Shown: positions 1 to 9,268, counted from the first letter of the stretch. The stretch is DNA of 64,000 nucleotides from Cyanobium sp. Aljojuca 7A6 (GCF_024346455.1 NZ_JAGQCY010000003.1:218872-282871), one strand, 5' to 3'. Translations and numbers: made by a program. The notes: generated by a model not told the origin, from the sequence alone.

Positions 1-77
1 TCGGCGATGGCCGCCACAGCGGGGAGCGCCTGCAACTGGCTGGCGCCATCGCCCGGGATCAGAAACAGTGCTCGCAT
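1..77 (-). CDS. Glycosyltransferase family 9-like protein, N-terminus only
   Basis: Read leftwards, an ATG at position 77 opens a frame that runs off the window edge. It encodes 25 complete residues beginning [21 protein letters not shown] hydrophobic strand followed by a glycine-containing loop is how family 9 glycosyltransferases (heptosyltransferase-like) begin, and such a gene would suit envelope glycan synthesis. Only the first strand and loop are visible, so the family call is tentative. It is transcribed away from ispD. Confidence 0.45.
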   Translation of the reverse strand, partial: MRALFLIPGDGASQLQALPAVAAIA

Positions 78-129
78 CGGGCGTTGGGTCGGGCGGGCCT
101 GGCGGCCTGATTGTATGGAGGAGATTCCA

Positions 130-864
130 GTGTTCCGCCCGGGCGGGCCATCGCTTGTGCATTTGCTGATCGCCGCCGCCGGCAGCGGGCGCCGCATGGG
201 GGCCGCCACCAACAAGCTGCTGCTCCCCCTGGCCGGCCGCCCCGTCCTGGCCTGGACCCTCGATGCCGCCCTGGCCTGCGGGGCGATCCGCTGGATCGGG
301 GTGATGGGCCGGCCGGAGGATGAGGCGGCGATCAGGGCGATCCTGGCCGCCAGCGAGCCCCGCCGCTGCCAGGCCGAACCGGTGGCCTGGATCGTCGGGG
401 GCGACACCCGCCAGGAGTCGGTGCGACGCGGCCTGGAGGCCCTGCCAGCCGATGCGGAGGCGGTGCTGATCCACGACGGCGCCCGCTGTCTGGCGGAACC
501 TGATCTGCTGGAGCGCTGTGCCACGGCCCTGAGGCAGGCCGTGGTGGAAGGAGCCGGCATCATCGCTGCCACCCCGGTGACGGACACCATCAAACAGGTG
601 GATGGCCGAGGCCTGATCACCGCCACCCCCGAACGCAGCGGCCTCTGGGCGGCCCAGACGCCCCAGGGTTTCGGCGTGGCCCAGCTGCGGGAGGCCCACG
701 GGCGGGCTGAGCGCGAGGGCTGGAGCGTCACCGACGATGCGGCGCTCTACGAGCGGCTGGGGCTGCCGGTCCGGGTGCTGGAGGCGCCGCCTTCCAACAT
801 CAAACTCACCACCCGCTTCGATCTCACCATCGCCAGCGCGGTGCTGGCGGCCCGCGGCACCTGA
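130..864 (+). CDS. ispD: 2-C-methyl-D-erythritol 4-phosphate cytidylyltransferase
   Basis: IspD joins CTP and MEP to give CDP-methylerythritol in the plastid-type isoprenoid pathway that feeds chlorophyll, carotenoids and quinones. The N-terminal nucleotide-binding loop [10 protein letters not shown] with a following NKLLLPL, the IHDGARC segment, TPVTDTIK and AQTPQGF are all present in family order. I chose the GTG at 130 because GGAGGAG (117-123) lies six bases upstream of it. An in-frame ATG at 115 would place that ribosome site inside the gene. The product is about 244 residues, a normal length. Confidence 0.92.
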   Translation: MFRPGGPSLVHLLIAAAGSGRRMGAATNKLLLPLAGRPVLAWTLDAALACGAIRWIGVMGRPEDEAAIRAILAASEPRRCQAEPVAWIVGGDTRQESVRRGLEALPADAEAVLIHDGARCLAEPDLLERCATALRQAVVEGAGIIAATPVTDTIKQVDGRGLITATPERSGLWAAQTPQGFGVAQLREAHGRAEREGWSVTDDAALYERLGLPVRVLEAPPSNIKLTTRFDLTIASAVLAARGT

Positions 865-872
865 GGCCAGCC

Positions 873-1535
873 ATGGACAGCGCCGCCCAGCTCGAGACGA
901 TCGCCGCCTGCTGGCAGGGGGCCTTCCACAACCAGCGCCAGGTGGCCGCCACCCTGGCCAGGGGCGGCCAGGTGGCTCCCGAGCTCACCCGGGAGTTGCG
1001 CACCCTGGAGGTGGAGCGGTTGGAGGCGCCCCAACTCGGTGCGGTGGTGCTCTATTTCCAGGAGTTCCGCGCCAGCGCCCCACAGTTGGCGCACCGCCAG
1101 CGGGTGGTGGTGCTGCGGGTGGATCCCCAGCGTGGGGTGGTCCGGGCCGAGCAGCTGTTCTTCCAGGGCGGGCCCACCTACGACCGCCCGCCGCTCGGGA
1201 CGGTCCGGGTGCAGACCCTGGGGCCGGAGGCCTTCGATCGCCATCCGGGCTGTGATCTGTTCTTCGAGGCGGAGCCAGCCCACGGCCGTTTCCGCGCCCG
1301 TATGGATCCCGGCGCCTGCCGCTATCGGCATCCGCAGGATGGTGAGGTCTGCGCTGATTTCGAGATGCTTCTGTATCCCGACCAGCTCTGGTACCGGGAC
1401 CGCAGCCTGCGCCTGGCCGATGGCTCGGTGCGGGGCGAGGTCGACGGCTTCAGCTGGCTGCTGTTTGACCGCGCCGACGGGGGTCTGGGGGCCGACCTGC
1501 CGGCGCTGATGCGGCAGCAGGGTCTGTGGGGGTGA
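873..1535 (+). CDS. CpeT/CpcT-family protein (DUF1001)
   Basis: A 220-residue protein of the CpeT/CpcT family, whose characterised members attach phycobilins to phycobiliprotein beta subunits. The family landmarks are recognisable: a central GPTYDRPP segment, then GCDLFFEAE, then an acidic stretch and an aromatic C-terminal strand (DGFSWLLFDR). It is divergent from the classical lyases, so lyase activity and bilin partner cannot be assigned. It starts nine bases after ispD and is probably co-transcribed with it. Confidence 0.75.
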   Translation: MDSAAQLETIAACWQGAFHNQRQVAATLARGGQVAPELTRELRTLEVERLEAPQLGAVVLYFQEFRASAPQLAHRQRVVVLRVDPQRGVVRAEQLFFQGGPTYDRPPLGTVRVQTLGPEAFDRHPGCDLFFEAEPAHGRFRARMDPGACRYRHPQDGEVCADFEMLLYPDQLWYRDRSLRLADGSVRGEVDGFSWLLFDRADGGLGADLPALMRQQGLWG

Positions 1536-1575
1536 GTCAGGAGCTGAAGGATGGGCAGCAGATCGGCCCACGGCC

Positions 1576-2499
1576 TTAACCGATGAGGCTCAGACGCCCC
1601 CGGTCGCCGTCGATCCGGGCGTGGACCCCCAGGGGCAGGGCGGCATTGACGTCGCCGTGGCCCACCGGCAGACCGGCCAGCACGGGGATACCCAGATCGG
1701 CGGTCCGCTCCCGCAGCACCTGCTCCAGGCTGAAGTGGGGCGCGTCGCCGCCGGTGTCCTGGGGGTCATCGCAGCCCTCGAAGCTGCCGAAGCCGATGCC
1801 CCCCAGGCGCTGCAGGGCGCCGCAGAGGCGCCAGTGGGTCAGCAGGCGGTCGATGCGGTAGGGCGCTTCCCCCACGTCTTCGAGGATCAGGATCGCCCCG
1901 TCCAGGTCCGGCAGATGCGGGGTGCCCAGCAGGTGGGTCGCCACGGTGAGGTTGGCGGCCAGCAACGGCCCTTCGGCCTGGCCGCCCCCCCAGCTCTCCC
2001 CCTCCAGGTCGCCCAGGGGCTCGCCGAACAGCAGGGCCCGCAGCCGCTCCTGGCTCCAGGCCGGCTCGGCCGCCAGGGTGGTGAGCAGGGGGCCGTGGAT
2101 GGCGCCCCCCCGGCCCATCGCCAGCCGGTGCCAGAGCAGGGAGGTGACATCGGAGAACCCCAGCAGCCAGCCGCCTGCCGCCTCCAGGGGGCGCTCCAGT
2201 AACCGGGCCGACCCCCAGCCACCCCTCACGCAGGCCAGCAGCGCCGGGGGCACCCCGGGGTCGTCGCTGGTGGGCCGCAGATCACCGGCCCGCTCGGCGT
2301 CCCGGCCCGCCAGGTAGCCCCAGCGGCGCGCCGGCAGCCGGGTGGGATCGTCATCCAGCTCCAGGCCCCAGCTGGCCAGCACCGCCAGTCCGGCCTGCAG
2401 CCGCTCCAGGTCGGCCAGAGCGGAGCTGGCGGCCACCAGCCTCACCCGGTCGCCGGGCTGGAGGGGAGGTGGCTGGAGGGGGGGAGGTCCGGCGGCCAT
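1576..2499 (-). CDS. LD-carboxypeptidase family protein (peptidase S66)
   Basis: S66 peptidases cleave the terminal D-Ala from murein tetrapeptides (LdcA) or inactivate microcin-type adenylates (MccF). This 307-residue protein shows RGGWGSARLL, the GFSDVT segment likely carrying the nucleophilic serine, ILEDVGEAPYRIDRLL with the expected glutamate, and GLPVGHGD with the expected histidine. Cytoplasmic murein recycling is the more likely role. It lies six bases downstream of ubiA on the same strand. Confidence 0.85.
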   Translation of the reverse strand: MAAGPPPLQPPPLQPGDRVRLVAASSALADLERLQAGLAVLASWGLELDDDPTRLPARRWGYLAGRDAERAGDLRPTSDDPGVPPALLACVRGGWGSARLLERPLEAAGGWLLGFSDVTSLLWHRLAMGRGGAIHGPLLTTLAAEPAWSQERLRALLFGEPLGDLEGESWGGGQAEGPLLAANLTVATHLLGTPHLPDLDGAILILEDVGEAPYRIDRLLTHWRLCGALQRLGGIGFGSFEGCDDPQDTGGDAPHFSLEQVLRERTADLGIPVLAGLPVGHGDVNAALPLGVHARIDGDRGRLSLIG

Positions 2500-2505
2500 G
2501 GCGGA

Positions 2506-3420
2506 TCAGGCGCTGGTGGAGAGGATCACGGCCAGCAGCAGCAGTGCGCCAAGCCACACCTGGACGGCGAAGTGGCGGCCGTAGGCACTGCGGGGCAGGT
2601 CGGGGCGACGCAGCCGGGCTGCCTGCTGCTGCATGGCCAGGGCGGCGACGGCCCAGGGCAGCCAGAACGGCAGACCCGCCCGCCCCTGCAGCAGCACCGC
2701 CAGGGCCAGGGCCGCGCAGGTGAGTCCGTAGCAGAGGGCCACCGCCAGGGGCGCCTGGGTCCCCAGGCTCAGGGCACTGCTGCGCACCCCGAGGCTCCGG
2801 TCGTCGTCCCGGTCGCTCATGGCGTAGACGGTGTCGAAGCCGAAGGTCCAGCTCACTGCCGCCAGCCAGGTGAGCAGCAGGGGCCAGCCCCCCAGCGCAC
2901 CCCGCAGGCCCCCCTGGGCGGCCGCCCAGGGGATCAGCACGGCGAAGCCCCAGCACAGGGCCAGCACCAGCTGGGGATAGGCGAACCAGCGTTTGGCGGA
3001 GGGGTAGAGCAGCACCAGGGGCAACGTGGCCAGGGCGAGCCCCACGCACAGCACCCTGCTGGTGGCCGGCAGGGCCAGCAGGGCCGCCAGGGCCACCACC
3101 AGGCAGAGCAGCAGCAGGACGGTGGCGGTGCCCACCCCGAGGCGGCCATCGGCCAGGGGCCGGTGGCGGGTGCGCTCCACCAGGGGATCGATGCGCCGGT
3201 CCCAGAGATCGTTGGCCACGCAGCCGGCGCCGCTCACCGCCAGGCCTCCCAGCACGATCCAGCCCACCAGCAGGCCTGATGGCGGCACCACAGGTCCCAG
3301 CCACAGGCCCCAGCCGGAGGGAATCAGAAGGATGAGCCTGCCGCTGGGCTTGTGCCAGCGCAGCAGCTCCAGCCAGGCCTGGGCCCGGCCTGGCGCCATC
3401 GGAACGTTCACCGCCTGCAA
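2506..3420 (-). CDS. ubiA: 4-hydroxybenzoate polyprenyltransferase (UbiA family)
   Basis: An integral membrane prenyltransferase of about 304 residues. The first aspartate-rich motif NDLWDRRID begins near residue 70 and the second (SDRDDDR) lies near residue 180. Both bind the magnesium-diphosphate of the prenyl donor. The rest is a series of hydrophobic helices. In cyanobacteria this enzyme makes the plastoquinone precursor from 4-hydroxybenzoate and solanesyl diphosphate. A second ATG seven codons inside is a possible alternative start. Confidence 0.88.
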   Translation of the reverse strand: MQAVNVPMAPGRAQAWLELLRWHKPSGRLILLIPSGWGLWLGPVVPPSGLLVGWIVLGGLAVSGAGCVANDLWDRRIDPLVERTRHRPLADGRLGVGTATVLLLLCLVVALAALLALPATSRVLCVGLALATLPLVLLYPSAKRWFAYPQLVLALCWGFAVLIPWAAAQGGLRGALGGWPLLLTWLAAVSWTFGFDTVYAMSDRDDDRSLGVRSSALSLGTQAPLAVALCYGLTCAALALAVLLQGRAGLPFWLPWAVAALAMQQQAARLRRPDLPRSAYGRHFAVQVWLGALLLLAVILSTSA

Positions 3421-3473
3421 CGGTTGTATTCCGGCACCCTATCCAACTCCTGAGGGCGGCGTTCCCACGCCCA

Positions 3474-5201
3474 GTGGCAGAGAGGCCCATGCCCAGTGGC
3501 AAAGTAGCGCCGCCGCTGCCCGGGCCCACCCCCATGCCCCCGATCCCCGATCCGGCGTCAGCCGCGTTGGCTTCGGTCCCCGCCACGTCCAGCACCGCGG
3601 AACGGCGGGTGGCGGCCATCGACATCGGCACCAATTCCATCCACCTGCTGGTCGCGGCGATCGATCCGGTTCTGCGCAGTTTCTCGGTGGTGCTGGCGGA
3701 AAAATCCACCACCCGTCTGGGGGAAAGGGACCCGGACTCCGGCGACCTCACACCCGAGGCGATGGAGCGCGCCTACCTGACCCTGCGCCACTGCCGGGAC
3801 CTGGCCACCAGCCATGGGGTGGAGCAGATCGTCACCGCCGCCACCAGCGCTGTGCGGGAGGCTCCGAACGGCCGCTCGTTCCTGCAGGGGCTCCAGGACC
3901 AGCTGGGGCTGGTGGTGGATCTGGTGAGCGGGCCGGAGGAGGCCCGACTGATCTACCTGGGGGTGCTTTCGGGCCTCTCCTTCGGCGATCAGCCCTACTT
4001 CATTCTCGACATTGGCGGTGGCTCCACCGAGCTGGTGCTGGCGGATGGCCGCGATGCCCGCGCCCTCACCAGCACCCGCATCGGAGCGGTGCGCCTGCAG
4101 CGGGAGTTCTGCCGGGAGGACCCCCTGACGCCGGCCCGCCGTGGTTTTCTCAAGGCCTACATCCAGGGGGCGATGGATCCGGCCGTCGCCGAGGTGAAAC
4201 GGGAATTGCGGCCGGGGGAGAAGCCGGTGCTGGTGGCCACCAGCGGTACGGCCATGGCGATGGCGGCCCTGGCCTCCGCCCAGGACCCCAATCCGCCCTT
4301 GAAGCTCGACGGCTACCGCCTGAGCCGGGCCCGCCTCGATGGCATCGTCGAGCGGCTCGTGGTCATGACCCCGGAGCAGCGCCGCGCCCTCACCGCCATC
4401 AACGAACGGCGGGCGGAGATCATTGTTCCCGGCGCCCTGATCCTCCAGACCACCATGGAGATCCTCCAGGTCCGGGAGCTGGTGGTCTGTGAGCGGGCCC
4501 TGCGGGAAGGTCTGATCGTCGACTGGATGCTGCGCAACGGCCTGCTCGTCGATCGCTTCAGCTTTCAGAGCACGATCCGCCGCCGCACGGTGCTGCACCT
4601 GGCCCGCACCTATGGCGTGGACACGGGCCGGGCCGACCGGGTGGCCAGCCATGCCCTCAGCCTCTACGACCAGACCCGGGGTCTGCTTCACGATGACGAC
4701 GGCGACGGCCGGGCCCTGCTGTGGGCGGCGGCCCAGCTCCATGCCTGCGGTAAGCACGTCAACATCGCCGCCTACCACAAGCACACCTGGTACCTGATCC
4801 GCCACGGGGAGCTGCTTGGTTATTCCGAATCCGAGCACCTGATGGTGGCGGCGATCGCCCGCTACCACCGGCGCGGCCTGCCCAAGAAGCGCCACGAGTC
4901 GTGGCAGCTGATTGAGGCCGGCCAGCACCGTCACACCGTGTTCACGATGGGGCTGCTGCTGCGGTTGGCGGCTGCCCTCGACCGCAGGCCCGCCCCCGGC
5001 ATTGAGGCCATCAGCGTGTCTGCGGACGCGGAGCGGACCGCTCAGACCCGAGGCTTCACGATCAGCCTGCAGCCGCACGCGCCGCAAGCCGGTGAGCCCC
5101 CCCAGGACCTGAGCCTGGAGGAATGGAGTCTCCGCTCCTGCGCCGATCTGGTGCTGGAGGCCACGGGCCTGAGGCTCACGGTGCGGCAGGCGACGCCTTG
5201 A
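3474..5201 (+). CDS. ppx: Exopolyphosphatase, Ppx/GppA family
   Basis: A 575-residue protein with the two actin-like ATPase lobes of Ppx/GppA. The phosphate loops are AAIDIGTNSIHLLV near the N-terminus and FILDIGGGSTELVL about 140 residues later. A helical HD-like C-terminal domain follows (TYGVDTGRADRVASHA onward). It would hydrolyse terminal phosphates of polyphosphate or the pppGpp 5' phosphate. The first roughly 40 residues are proline- and alanine-rich, so the start is uncertain. Its 3' end overlaps the convergent RodZ-like gene by 26 bases. Confidence 0.9.
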   Translation: MAERPMPSGKVAPPLPGPTPMPPIPDPASAALASVPATSSTAERRVAAIDIGTNSIHLLVAAIDPVLRSFSVVLAEKSTTRLGERDPDSGDLTPEAMERAYLTLRHCRDLATSHGVEQIVTAATSAVREAPNGRSFLQGLQDQLGLVVDLVSGPEEARLIYLGVLSGLSFGDQPYFILDIGGGSTELVLADGRDARALTSTRIGAVRLQREFCREDPLTPARRGFLKAYIQGAMDPAVAEVKRELRPGEKPVLVATSGTAMAMAALASAQDPNPPLKLDGYRLSRARLDGIVERLVVMTPEQRRALTAINERRAEIIVPGALILQTTMEILQVRELVVCERALREGLIVDWMLRNGLLVDRFSFQSTIRRRTVLHLARTYGVDTGRADRVASHALSLYDQTRGLLHDDDGDGRALLWAAAQLHACGKHVNIAAYHKHTWYLIRHGELLGYSESEHLMVAAIARYHRRGLPKKRHESWQLIEAGQHRHTVFTMGLLLRLAAALDRRPAPGIEAISVSADAERTAQTRGFTISLQPHAPQAGEPPQDLSLEEWSLRSCADLVLEATGLRLTVRQATP

Positions 5202-5964
5202 AGCTGCGCCACACCACCTGATCGATCCGTCCCAGGGACCGGGGACCCTGGCTGCCGGCGGTGGCGGTCACCAGGTCTGGACGGCCGGCCAGCACCTTGA
5301 GGCCCTGCCCCATGGGGAAGCGCTTCTCGCCAGTGAAGGTGCCGCGGAACAGCGTGACCCCGTTGGCGTTGCGGACCTCCAACCAGCTGGGCTGGTTGCT
5401 CTGCAGCACCAGCGCCTCAGGGGCCTCCTGGGACGGTGCCCCAGCGGCCAGAGCCTGCTTCGGAGCCGTGCTCAGGCCCTGGGCCGTGTTCTGGTTGGTG
5501 GCTGCGGCCGGTGATGGGGCCCTAGACGCCTGGGGGGAGAAGATCTTCCCCTGCAGGGCAGCCATTGCGACGGCGCCGGCCCCCAGCAGCAGCGCAGCCG
5601 CCCATAGCCAGCCGAGGGGCCTGCCTTGGCTGGAGGGGGCGGCGGGGGTCCCTCGCAGGAGGGGCGTCATGGGGAGCTGGCGCCGCTTGACGCGCATCAA
5701 GCGGCTCCCCTGCAGATCGCTGATCTGCTGGCTGACATCGATCCCAAGGGCGCCAGCTACGCGTTTGGCCTGGGCCACCACGAACACCGCTTCCGGCAGG
5801 TGCGTGTGGTCCCCCGCCTCGAGTGCCGTCAGCTGCTCGGTTCCAAGCCGTAGCCGGTTGGCCAGCTCCTCCAGGCTGAGGTTCTGGTCGCGACGTGCCT
5901 TGCCGAGCGTTTCGCCCAGCTGGACGAGTTGCGGGATCGGTGCGCTCCAGTCCTCTGCGGCCAT
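5176..5964 (-). CDS. RodZ-like helix-turn-helix membrane protein
   Basis: From the ATG at 5964 the product is 262 residues. It has an N-terminal HTH domain (GETLGKARRDQNLSLEELAN), a basic linker, one transmembrane helix (GWLWAAALLLGAGAVAMAAL), a Pro/Ala/Gln-rich spacer and a C-terminal beta domain of the DUF4115 type (QPSWLEVRNANGVTLFRG). This is the RodZ architecture. RodZ links MreB to the elongation machinery, but picocyanobacterial members may act without MreB. A longer start at 5994 is possible. Confidence 0.75.
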   Translation of the reverse strand: MAAEDWSAPIPQLVQLGETLGKARRDQNLSLEELANRLRLGTEQLTALEAGDHTHLPEAVFVVAQAKRVAGALGIDVSQQISDLQGSRLMRVKRRQLPMTPLLRGTPAAPSSQGRPLGWLWAAALLLGAGAVAMAALQGKIFSPQASRAPSPAAATNQNTAQGLSTAPKQALAAGAPSQEAPEALVLQSNQPSWLEVRNANGVTLFRGTFTGEKRFPMGQGLKVLAGRPDLVTATAGSQGPRSLGRIDQVVWRSFKASPAAP

Positions 5965-6054
5965 GGTTGCGGCAGGAGATTTGCACAAGGGCACTGATTC
6001 TTGAAGCGCTGCATGGCCAGCAGTATGACGAGCGGAGCCGTAAGCGACCAGCGA

Positions 6055-6100
6055 TCAATAAGTTGCTTGGTAGTGTGCTAAGAAGCGAAAAACTTATTGA
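6055..6100. repeat. AT-rich perfect inverted repeat beside tRNA-Val
   Basis: TCAATAAGTT at 6055-6064 is repeated as its exact reverse complement AACTTATTGA at 6091-6100, with 26 bases between. It begins seven bases beyond the 3' end of the leftward tRNA-Val gene and lies upstream of the RodZ-like gene. It is clearly AT-richer than the surroundings. It may fold in the tRNA precursor, be an operator, or be a relic of integration at the tRNA. Confidence 0.6.
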
Positions 6101-6106
6101 AAGACA

Positions 6107-6178
<72 letters not shown>

Positions 6179-6241
6179 ATCGTTACTGTCGGCACCTCGG
6201 CATCGCCTGAAAGAGAAACTTTCTGCGGCAGGGGTTTCGAC

Positions 6242-6257
6242 CAGGCCCAATGGCCTG
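6242..6257. repeat. Short perfect hairpin CAGGCC-caat-GGCCTG
   Basis: A six-base perfect stem with a CAAT loop lies between the lipoprotein gene and tRNA-Val, both read leftwards. No T-run follows on either strand, so a classical terminator is not supported. It could end the lipoprotein transcript weakly or lie in a tRNA leader. It may also be chance in GC-rich DNA. Confidence 0.3.
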
Positions 6258-6261
6258 AACC

Positions 6262-6291
6262 CTCCTACACGGTCGCCGATCACACTGTCAA
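6262..6291 (-). promoter_or_regulatory. Possible promoter for tRNA-Val
   Basis: The minus strand carries a perfect TTGACA (6291-6286), an 18-base gap and a weak -10 candidate TAGGAG (6267-6262). The tRNA-Val gene begins about 80 bases downstream. The -35 is convincing and the -10 is poor, so this is only a candidate. Confidence 0.3.
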
Positions 6292-6297
6292 ATCCCC

Positions 6298-6957
6298 TCA
6301 GCCGGCGCTGTCGCAGCCGGCGCGCACCCGCTGGAGTGCCATGGGGTCGAACTCGATGCTGGCGGGGGCGGTGAACAGATCGGGCTGGAGCTGTCTGAGG
6401 GCCTGGGCGTCCCGGTCGAGCTGCCCTTGGGCGGCTGCGATGCGTTCGACGCGCTGCTGGCGCCACTGGGCTCGCTGGGAGGCCACCTGCTGTTCCCAGG
6501 CGCCGAGGGCGGCCTCGTAACGGTCCCGGTCGAGCCGCTGGTCTTCGGGGCGATAGCGGGATTCCTTGCCTGCATCCAGGGGCTCGGGTGGCGCCTCACT
6601 GGGGCGGAAGGAGCTGTTACGGGCTGCCGCCAACGCCTGTTCTGCGTTGCGCAGGCTGGCCATCAGGGTGTTGATTTGCCGTTGGCGGTTGCGGCAGCTC
6701 TCCAGGGCTTCCCTTCGGGCCGCAGCCGCCTGCTCGTCAGCCGCCTTCTCGGCCGCCAGGCTGGAGTCGGAGCCAGGCAGGCAGCGGACGTAGCTGAGAG
6801 CTGCCATGGGGGGATTGCCGGCGGCGGCGCTGAGTTTGCGGCAGCGCTCCCGGCCGGCTTCGCTCACCCCGGTGAACTGACAGCCACCGCTCAGCAGGGT
6901 CACGCCCAGCAGCACCGGCAGGAGGCGCCGGTGTCGGCTACCACGGGAACTGGCCAT
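6298..6957 (-). CDS. Hypothetical lipoprotein with coiled-coil region
   Basis: A 219-residue protein with an N-terminal basic stretch, a hydrophobic core and the lipobox LLSGGC, so it is probably lipidated and held on the periplasmic face. The centre is rich in Ala, Glu, Arg and Gln (roughly residues 68-190) and would form long helices. Cysteines recur in the mature part (RCRKLS, VRCLPG, ESCRNRQ and one near the end), allowing disulfides. I do not recognise a family and assign no function. Confidence 0.7.
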   Translation of the reverse strand: MASSRGSRHRRLLPVLLGVTLLSGGCQFTGVSEAGRERCRKLSAAAGNPPMAALSYVRCLPGSDSSLAAEKAADEQAAAARREALESCRNRQRQINTLMASLRNAEQALAAARNSSFRPSEAPPEPLDAGKESRYRPEDQRLDRDRYEAALGAWEQQVASQRAQWRQQRVERIAAAQGQLDRDAQALRQLQPDLFTAPASIEFDPMALQRVRAGCDSAG

Positions 6958-7065
6958 CGCCCTCGGAACTCCGCTCAGAGGTACACGGTCTCCATTGTTG
7001 CCGTCCTGCCGGCGCCCGGAGGCCCGCCGCGGCCGCCCTCCGTGGCGGCACCAGCACCCCCGTTT

Positions 7066-7650
7066 TCAGGCCGGCCATCGCACCAGCCGAAAGGTCAGGT
7101 TGAGCCGGGCGGCGTCAACCTTCAGGCGCCGCGGCAGCCCGTGCTGCCAGTGCCGCTGGGTCGGTGGATCCATCAGCAGCAGATCCCCGTGCCCCAGTTC
7201 CACCGCCAGCGTGGGGGCCGTGTCCCGCTGGCGGGGACGGAAGCGCAGGGTGCGGCTGGCCCCCAGACTGAGGGAGACGATGCAGGCGTCCGGATCCAGC
7301 TCAGGCTCGTCATCGGCGTGCCAGCCCATGGCATCACGGCCGTTGCGGTAATAGTTGAGCAGCAGGGAGTTGAACTCCTGGTCCGCGGCTGCCGCAACGC
7401 GCCGGCGGATGGCGCTGATGAGCGGTGTCCAGGATTCGATGGTGTTCTCCAGCCCGGAGTAGCGGTAGCCGCAGCCAGGATCCGCCATCCAGCAGGTGAG
7501 ACGGGGCATTGCATGGCGACGCCCGTACACGGTGATGCACTCCTGTTTCCAGGGCACCTCCCGCTGCAACTGCTCCAGCCAGCCATCGGCTTCGTCGGCG
7601 CCCACCCAGCCCCGCCAGTGGCGCAGGCAGGGCTGGCTGGACGGAGTCAC
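7066..7650 (-). CDS. alkB: AlkB-like 2-oxoglutarate/Fe(II) dioxygenase
   Basis: A 194-residue protein with the AlkB core. The substrate-lid region is followed by FNSLLLNYYRNG and GWHADDE (the H-x-D iron ligands). Then come HWQHGLP with the distal histidine and RLNLTFR with the 2-oxoglutarate-binding arginine. Such enzymes remove alkyl groups from nucleic acid bases by oxidation. Its start overlaps the stop of cobM by 4 nt, so it ends the petC-petA-lgt-cobM chain. Confidence 0.85.
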   Translation of the reverse strand: MTPSSQPCLRHWRGWVGADEADGWLEQLQREVPWKQECITVYGRRHAMPRLTCWMADPGCGYRYSGLENTIESWTPLISAIRRRVAAAADQEFNSLLLNYYRNGRDAMGWHADDEPELDPDACIVSLSLGASRTLRFRPRQRDTAPTLAVELGHGDLLLMDPPTQRHWQHGLPRRLKVDAARLNLTFRLVRWPA

Positions 7651-8411
7651 TCGGCTCCGCCGCGGAACAGGTGGTTGTGGCTGGCGGAATAGAGCAGGGA
7701 TCGGGACTCCTCAGCCGCCCGCAGCGCCGGGCTTACCACATAGAGAGTGGTGCGGATCAGGTTCCGCTCGCGGCTGACCCGGGCCATGCTCTCCAGGGGC
7801 ACCACCGTGAGCCACTGGTCGGGCCAGCTGACCCGATAGCCGATCGCCACCGGCGTGTCTGCCGGGTAGTGCAGCAGCAGCTCGCTCTGCACCTCCTCCA
7901 CGTGGCGGGCGCTGAGGTAAAGGCACAGGGAGGCCTGCAGGGCGGCGAGTCGGGCCAGGGATTCGCGCTCCGGTACGCCGGTGCGGCCACCTGCCCGGCT
8001 CAGCACGATGGTCTGCACGCGGCCGGGAATGGTCAGCTCGGCGCCGAGGGCGGCGGCGGTGGCCTGGTAAGCACTCAGGCCCGGCACCACCTCCACCGCC
8101 AGGCCAGCGTCGGCCAGCCGGCAGATCTGCTCCTGCAGGGCGCCGTACAGGGAGGGATCCCCGTCGTGGAGGCGCACCACCCGCCGACCCTGCCTGGCCC
8201 GTTCGACCACCACGGCCATCACCTCCTCGAGGGTGAGCGTGCTGGTGCGGACCGTTTCGCACGCGCTTGGTGCCAAGGCAGCGATCTGGGGATTCACCAG
8301 GGAATCGGTCCAGACCAGCACCTCGGCGGCCTCAATGGCTCTGGCGGCCCTCAGGGTGAGCAGGTCCGGGGCCCCGGGGCCCGCTCCGACGATCTGAACA
8401 GTGGCTGTCAT
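7647..8411 (-). CDS. cobM: Precorrin-4 C11-methyltransferase
   Basis: A SAM-dependent tetrapyrrole methylase of 254 residues in the CobM/CbiF family, which methylates C11 in corrin ring synthesis for (pseudo)cobalamin. The N-terminal [13 protein letters not shown] loop, the [12 protein letters not shown] segment and [16 protein letters not shown] are the family signatures. It overlaps lgt upstream and alkB downstream by ATGA, which indicates translational coupling within the cytochrome b6f gene cluster. Confidence 0.92.
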   Translation of the reverse strand: MTATVQIVGAGPGAPDLLTLRAARAIEAAEVLVWTDSLVNPQIAALAPSACETVRTSTLTLEEVMAVVVERARQGRRVVRLHDGDPSLYGALQEQICRLADAGLAVEVVPGLSAYQATAAALGAELTIPGRVQTIVLSRAGGRTGVPERESLARLAALQASLCLYLSARHVEEVQSELLLHYPADTPVAIGYRVSWPDQWLTVVPLESMARVSRERNLIRTTLYVVSPALRAAEESRSLLYSASHNHLFRGGAE

Positions 8412-9268
8412 GCGGTCAGGCCGGAGGGATCAGGGAGTGGACGTTTGAAGCGGTAGAGCCAGAGCAGACCTGCCCCTCCCATGGCGATGAGCAGCAGGCT
8501 CATCAGCTGGGCCATGCGCAGGCCACCGGCGCAGAAGGGCGGCTGGGAGAACAGGCAGAGGGGATCGAGCCGGAGCCCCTCGATCCAGAAGCGGCCGGCG
8601 CTGTAGGCCATCAGGTAGACGCAGCTCAGGGCTCCGGCCGGCAGCCGCAGCCGGCCCTGGCTGCCCAGGCGGAACAGGAGCAGCAGCAGGACGCAGACCG
8701 CCAGGTTCCAGAGGGACTCATACAGAAAGGTGGGGTGAAAGGAGGCCTGCTCCAGGAACTCGGGCGGTCGGTTGGCCATCGGAATGGTCAGGGCCCAGGG
8801 GAGGTTGGTGGGCAGGCCGAAGGCCTCCGAGTTGAAGAAATTGCCCCAGCGGCCGATCGCCTGGCCCAGGGCCACGGCGGGAACGAGCACATCGAGCAAG
8901 GGCCAGAAGGCCTGGCGACGCCAGCGGCAGAAGAGCAGGGTGACCAGCGTCCCCCCGATCAGGGCACCGTGGATGGCGATGCCCCCCCGCCAGATGGCGA
9001 AGACATCGAACCAGTTGTTGTGGAACTGGCGCCACTCCAGCGCGACGTAATAGAGGCGGGCGCCGACCACGGCACCGAGCACCATCAGCGGCAGAAGATC
9101 GGCGATCAGGGCGGGCTCGATGCCCCTGATGCGGCCCAGGCGGGTGGCCAGGAGCAGGCCCAGCAGCACCGCCAGGGCGATTAGCAGGCCGTACCAGCGC
9201 ACAGAAACGGGACCCAGCTGAAAGAGCAGGGGTCCCGGGGAGGTGAAGAGGCCGAAAAGAACGCTCAG
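8408..9268 (-). CDS. lgt: Prolipoprotein diacylglyceryl transferase, apparent CTG start
   Basis: Lgt transfers diacylglycerol from phosphatidylglycerol to the lipobox cysteine of prolipoproteins. The membrane protein carries [23 protein letters not shown] and the signature [17 protein letters not shown]. The first ATG/GTG start (GTG at 9202) would cut off a typical Lgt beginning, because upstream codons in the same frame read [16 protein letters not shown] just before RWYGLLIA. The only plausible initiator there is CTG at 9268-9266, which overlaps the petA stop as CTGA and lies four bases after GGAGG. With it the product is 286 residues. Confidence 0.85.
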   Translation of the reverse strand: MSVLFGLFTSPGPLLFQLGPVSVRWYGLLIALAVLLGLLLATRLGRIRGIEPALIADLLPLMVLGAVVGARLYYVALEWRQFHNNWFDVFAIWRGGIAIHGALIGGTLVTLLFCRWRRQAFWPLLDVLVPAVALGQAIGRWGNFFNSEAFGLPTNLPWALTIPMANRPPEFLEQASFHPTFLYESLWNLAVCVLLLLLFRLGSQGRLRLPAGALSCVYLMAYSAGRFWIEGLRLDPLCLFSQPPFCAGGLRMAQLMSLLLIAMGGAGLLWLYRFKRPLPDPSGLTA

